This document shows positions 44,316 to 47,732 of a stretch of 47,732 nt of DNA, piece after piece. The notes under the pieces are model-generated. The model did not search any database. It saw only the letters and a program-made list of their open reading frames with translations, and had not been told where the DNA came from. This stretch comes from Beverwykella pulmonaria (taxonomy: Eukaryota; Ascomycota; Dothideomycetes; Pleosporales; Melanommataceae). The stretch lies in assembly GCA_001599595.1 (NCBI GenBank), contig BCHH01000001.1, positions 3,208,375-3,256,106 on the forward strand, given 5' to 3'. Every line of letters begins with the position of its first letter. Position 1 is the stretch's first letter. The position numbers and the translations under genes are program-made.

Positions 44316-46135
44316 GTGTAATATAGCGCGTTTGGACAGCAGCAAAGCGCATGTTAAAGCTAGCAAAACTGTCTTTAGACAACTCTCACTAGAACACCTA
44401 TATACTCTAGAACGCGCATTGTTAGTTGACGCCCAGCCAAACACTACAACACGCTTCCTTATATCTAACCTATCTAGTCCTAGGCTTAACTAATCCCTAT
44501 CTCCTTTATCTCTATCTACTTAGGCCTTAGCCCTTAAGGGCTATCTAGGCCTCTAGGTCACAATCTTTAACATGCTTACATACAGCGTACAAATTAGCTA
44601 CACTAGGACCCTAAAGGTTGCCCTTGCACCTAACCTAGTAACTACTAACAAGGACCCTAGTATAATTACAGCCTAGCTACATAAGGACCTAGCCCTTAGC
44701 TGTGTGTTACTACACAACAGCTCCTTCCCTTTCTTCTACTCACCACTTAGCCTAGTAAGCAAAAGCAACAGTAGATAGCGTTAAATCTACTACCTCTCCT
44801 ACCCACACAGAGACTCTATTAATAATAGGATACCTAAGCTATACAGCAGCATAGATTACACTACTATAGAACAGATCTTTACCCTTATACACTAGGCAGG
44901 TAAAGGCGCCCTCCTTATTAAAAAAGACCTCAAGGAAGCCTTCTAGATAATTCTAGTTACCCTAGCTAACTAATAGCTCCTTAGTTTCTTATAGGAGGGC
45001 CTTTACTACTACAAAAACTACCTCCCCTTTAGCCTTAGAACAGCGCCATTCCTATTTAATCTAGTAGCTAAGGCCCTCTATTAGATCCTTACAACGCGCC
45101 TACGCTAGCACCTGCTCACGCACTATCTTGACAACTTTATACACGTAATACTACCTACCCTACAACCTAAAACAACAATTGCTTGTATCAACAACAAATA
45201 CAATTAGCTTACAGCGCAACTTAGACTCCTACACAACACTAGCAAAGATGCTTTAGGCACCTGCGTTAAGGTCCTTAGTATTAAGATTAACTTAGTAAAG
45301 ATAACTATAAGGTTGTTACCTAAAAAACTTAGCAAGGCTATACGTTTAGTCTCCCACGCACTTACAGCTTAATGCCTAACACTGTTGCAAACACAGCAAC
45401 TAGCTAGCTACCTTAGCTTCTACAGCTTAGTCACCTAGATAGGTTATACCTATCTGCGCTGCCTTTAGGACTTTATAGCAACATTTGCCAAACTACAACA
45501 CCCTTACCTGCTTACAGCAGTAGCTACAGCAGACCTTACATAGTAGAGGGATCTCCTCCCTTAATTTAATAGTATACGCATACTCCAAGACAAGAATTGT
45601 GCTGTACACCACCTATTTACTAACGCCTTAAGCTAAGGCATAGGGGCCTTCTAGTATACAGGCAACACAGCTAACAGAGACTAGCTCTAACACGCTAGCG
45701 CAGTCCCCCTCACACAAATATTCTTGTACATATACAAACATAACAAAGCCGCGCTTTACATTAACACAACTAAAGTCCTTGTAATTAAGCACGCGTTTAA
45801 TCTCTAGGCGCAATAGTAGCAGCACAGCTCTGTTGTTATCCACACCAACAACACTATAGCTAAAGCTAGGTTCTGCACAGGCACAACTAAAGGTAATAGC
45901 ATAGAACTGCTACGCAGTAGTTTCCTCCACGCAGCGTTGTACAACGTTATACTCCACGCAGTTAGGGTCTCTATGTTAGACAACACACTAGCTAACGCTC
46001 TCTCACGTTTTAATTAGACTATAGTAGCTAACTACGCTCTACAGTAGCAGATCACCTCTCTATTAAACTACCCCTAGGCTTCCTCTCTTAACTTAAGTTC
46101 TTAACAAACAATTATCACTACACTACCCTCCTTTA
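44316..46135 (+). pseudogene. Reverse transcriptase - RNase H (DIRS element)
   Basis: In the Gag frame, with about 20-30 TAG/TAA stops. RT landmarks: SPLSLVSKSNSR (about 44736), a KKDLKEAF block (about 44925) with ITLxP-like context, YLPFSLRTAPFLFNLVAKAL (about 45019-45080) and HYLDNF (45121-45138). In the last, the usual LDD has become LDN, so the active site is damaged. The RNase H domain follows: LFTNAL near 45610, an INTTKVLVIKHAFNL block (about 45760) and the LDNTLANALSRFN end (about 45978). RT of LDDF type is shared by DIRS and Ngaro elements. No protein can be made from it. Confidence 0.8.
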
Positions 46136-46843
46136 GGCTAGACTTAAGGAAACAACGCGCTAGACGTATTCCTTAGCCACACAGTCCTACAAGGACTTTT
46201 GCCACCTTTAATTAATTAAGGCCTAGCTAGCAATGTTGCAAGGCCTCACCTCCTAGGTTGTAGAAAGAGCCTAGAGTAACAATACCCCTAGCATAGGACA
46301 GGTCTCTAGTAAAACACTACAGACCTACGTTTCTACCTTACACTCTATACACGTAGACCTCAACCTACCTACACTAGTCTTTAAATCCCCTTACATACAA
46401 CACCTCCTAGACAGCACAATAAACCTTTTCCCTGCAAAACTAAAACAGAAGCGCCTTGCGCTTACCTGCAACATCCTGTTAAAAGTACTGTTACCTAAAG
46501 CCTTACAGGGCAAAACAAAATCTAACTACTTAAACACAAACACTGCCTTCTTAATAGCTTTTGCTAGCTTTATGCGCATAGGAGAGTTTACGCACAAACA
46601 ATTAGACCTTAACAGTCCTAAGAGGTTTAAGGCAGAGAAACTAACCCAACACTGTGTAACACAATCTAAGGGCGGGGACTACTACACACTACTTCTCCCC
46701 TATAGCAAAACTAACTACAACAACTTAGGCGTCCACATTATAATAGCTACAGTAGACAACACCACTTGCCCACACTACTATATAATAGCCCTTATCAATA
46801 GGGATACAAGGGAACCCCATGCTCCACTCTTCAACCTCTCAAC
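46136..46843 (+). pseudogene. Tyrosine recombinase, C-terminally truncated (DIRS element)
   Basis: Frame one base back from RT. The N-terminal part has several RIP-type TAG/TAA stops (TYSLATQSYKDFCHL onward); from about 46285 it is open to the LTR junction. The SAM-like N-terminal domain reads SIGQVSSKTLQTYVSTLHS and SPYIQHLLDSTINLFPAK. The catalytic domain begins with AFLIAFASFMRIGEFTHKQL (about 46542-46601), whose Arg in FMRIGEF is the expected first catalytic Arg. The LTR insertion removes the H-x-x-R and the nucleophilic Tyr, so the enzyme cannot be active. Confidence 0.8.
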
Positions 46844-47270
46844 TGTAACGGCGCAGGATATCAGGACGATCGGATTCGGGTGCGAATCACTACTGAGGCA
46901 TATGGGAGTGCACGAGTGAGAACGAAATACCCAAGATTGAATTGACACCTATAGGCCGGGTACGAAAGGATATTCAAAAGCTGCCTGATCTAACTAACGA
47001 CACGACTGGTTTATATACACGAAGAGAGATGAGAAAGAACAAAGCCGAGGTACTCTAGGTTCAGATAAGGACCCGTATCGGAGTTGCATTAGGCGCTAGT
47101 CCAGAGCCAAGGTAATACAGGTTTAGATATGGATCAAGCCTGTATTGGAGTTGAGTGGGGAGCAGGTCGGGAACCAAAGTCCCACCAGTTTAGGTAGGAA
47201 TAGGATCTGTATCAGGATTGGGCAGGGAGCGGCTTAGTTACGTAATAGAACAATTGTTTAAATTGTTACA
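46844..47270 (-). mobile_element. 3' LTR of a retrotransposon extending off the right edge
   Basis: 427 bp with perfect terminal complementarity TGTAAC ... GTTACA. On the minus strand the order is U3, a TATA box (TATATAAACC, about 47012-47021), then the R-U5 part shared with 1469-1639. At its minus-strand 5' side lies a polypurine tract (GGAGGGGGGG, 47274-47284), so the internal region is to the right and this is the 3' LTR. Left of 46844 the recombinase frame of the DIRS-type element stops, marking the insertion site. A gypsy or copia identity cannot be told from the LTR alone. Confidence 0.85.
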
Positions 47271-47273
47271 CTA

Positions 47274-47290
47274 CCCCCCCTCCTAGTAGA
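47274..47290 (-). other. Polypurine tract priming second-strand synthesis
   Basis: CCCCCCCTCCTAGTAG on the plus strand reads CTACTAGGAGGGGGGG on the minus strand, ending three bases before the LTR terminus TGTAAC. Position and composition fit the plus-strand primer site of LTR retrotransposons. Confidence 0.65.
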
Positions 47291-47633
47291 CAAATAGTCC
47301 CATATTTGTAAGGTCTGAATTGCCCTTGTTTGTCCTTGTAAACTGCGTCCAAAACTAGGGTGAATTACACAAAGAATTAGTGATGCATGATTATAGCACT
47401 AAGCTGTTGTTTGGTTAATTCTTTGTTGTTGTAGTGGAAGAATTATAATAACCACCACACAATTGCTTTTACCTTGTTTTCTTCTCTAAATAGGGTGCTT
47501 GTTGATAGACAAATAAGATGTAAGAGGCTACAGACCTCAGGAATACTCGGTTGGTGAACCTCGGAACCTCAGGTCGGGGTGACTAAGCACATTTCACGTA
47601 TATGGCTAAGGTTCCCAACCTCCGAGATGAAAG

Positions 47634-47732
47634 AGGCCACAGACCTTGGGTGGCCACATACCTCGGGAGGCCACAGACCTTGGGTGGCCACATACCTCGG
47701 GAGGCAACAGACCTTGGGTGGCCACATACCTC
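47634..47732. repeat. 34-bp tandem repeat, about three copies, cut by window edge
   Basis: Units start at 47634, 47668 and 47702 (AGGCCACAGACCTTGGG, TGGCCACATACCTCGGG), almost identical; the unit itself is two diverged 17-bp halves (ACAGACCTTGGGTGGCC versus ACATACCTCGGGAGGCC). Confidence 0.85.

Larger units (their letters stand above)
43219..46843 (+). mobile_element. DIRS-type (tyrosine-recombinase) retrotransposon, RIP-damaged, 3'-truncated
   Basis: Gag, RT, RNase H and tyrosine recombinase follow in order, the arrangement of DIRS/Ngaro elements, which integrate with a recombinase and not a DDE integrase. Gag, RT and RNase H share one frame; the recombinase is in the frame one base back. 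All premature stops I read in the Gag-RT frame are TAG or TAA, none TGA, as expected if Gln and Trp codons were hit by RIP. The right end is cut by an LTR at 46844. No DDE integrase or aspartic protease motif was seen. Left boundary not determined. Confidence 0.85.
47271..47732 (-). mobile_element. 3' untranslated part of the same LTR retrotransposon
   Basis: Polypurine tract next to the LTR, then about 350 bp without coding potential, then a tandem repeat at the edge of the window. No gag or pol sequence is reached. Confidence 0.6.

Noticed and set aside
46844..47270. TGTAAC...GTTACA block as the terminal repeat of the DIRS-type element
   Set aside because: It has LTR hallmarks (TG...CA ends, TATA box, adjacent polypurine tract on the outer side) and interrupts the recombinase gene, so it belongs to a different element.
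1..47732. tRNA, rRNA or CRISPR features
   Set aside because: No tRNA cloverleaf core with A/B boxes, no rRNA-like sequence and no spaced direct-repeat array was found by eye; the tandem repeats are contiguous minisatellites.

Overview
The window looks like nuclear DNA of a filamentous ascomycete (Pezizomycotina; a Dothideomycete is my best guess from protein style, not proven). The reasons are genes with several 45-70 bp GT-AG introns and CTAAC/CTAAT-like branch sites, a HET-domain gene, fungal-type LINE and Tc1/mariner relics, and transposons damaged in the way repeat-induced point mutation (RIP) does it, with TAG/TAA stops where Gln or Trp codons are expected.

Layout. (1) About 1-10.3 kb is a mobile-element and allorecognition zone. 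It holds minisatellites, LTR fragments, AT-rich debris, one apparently intact HET-domain gene (3143-5372, one intron), an orphan ankyrin fragment, a Tc1/mariner transposase split by two head-to-tail LINE 3' ends with a 13-bp target-site duplication, and an orphan N-terminus of a fungal STAND/NLR protein. (2) About 10.3-42.9 kb is an ordinary gene-bearing core: SSU1-type sulfite efflux pump, ketopantoate-reductase-like protein, F-box-like protein, a small charged protein, an NCS1 uracil/purine permease, URB2 (ribosome biogenesis), MIC10 (MICOS), a Tea4/Bud14-type SH3 polarity protein, two small membrane proteins, a Sec2-type Rab GEF domain protein, DPH7 (diphthamide synthesis) and a gamma-glutamylcyclotransferase-fold protein. 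(3) About 43.2-47.7 kb is again transposon DNA: a RIP-damaged DIRS-type (tyrosine-recombinase) retrotransposon with Gag, RT, RNase H and recombinase still traceable, cut off by the 3' LTR of another retrotransposon that leaves the window on the right.

The core genes are mostly unrelated housekeeping functions with no cluster logic; URB2 and MIC10 are head to head over 195 bp. Exon boundaries were worked out by hand from reading frame, splice consensus and remembered family conservation; no alignment was run. The most interesting parts are the nested transposon with three TSD copies, the DIRS-type element, the scattered NLR/HET pieces around the transposon nest, the shared CACGTG arrays in LTR-like sequence and in the HET promoter, and the frame changes in the Tea4/Bud14 gene.
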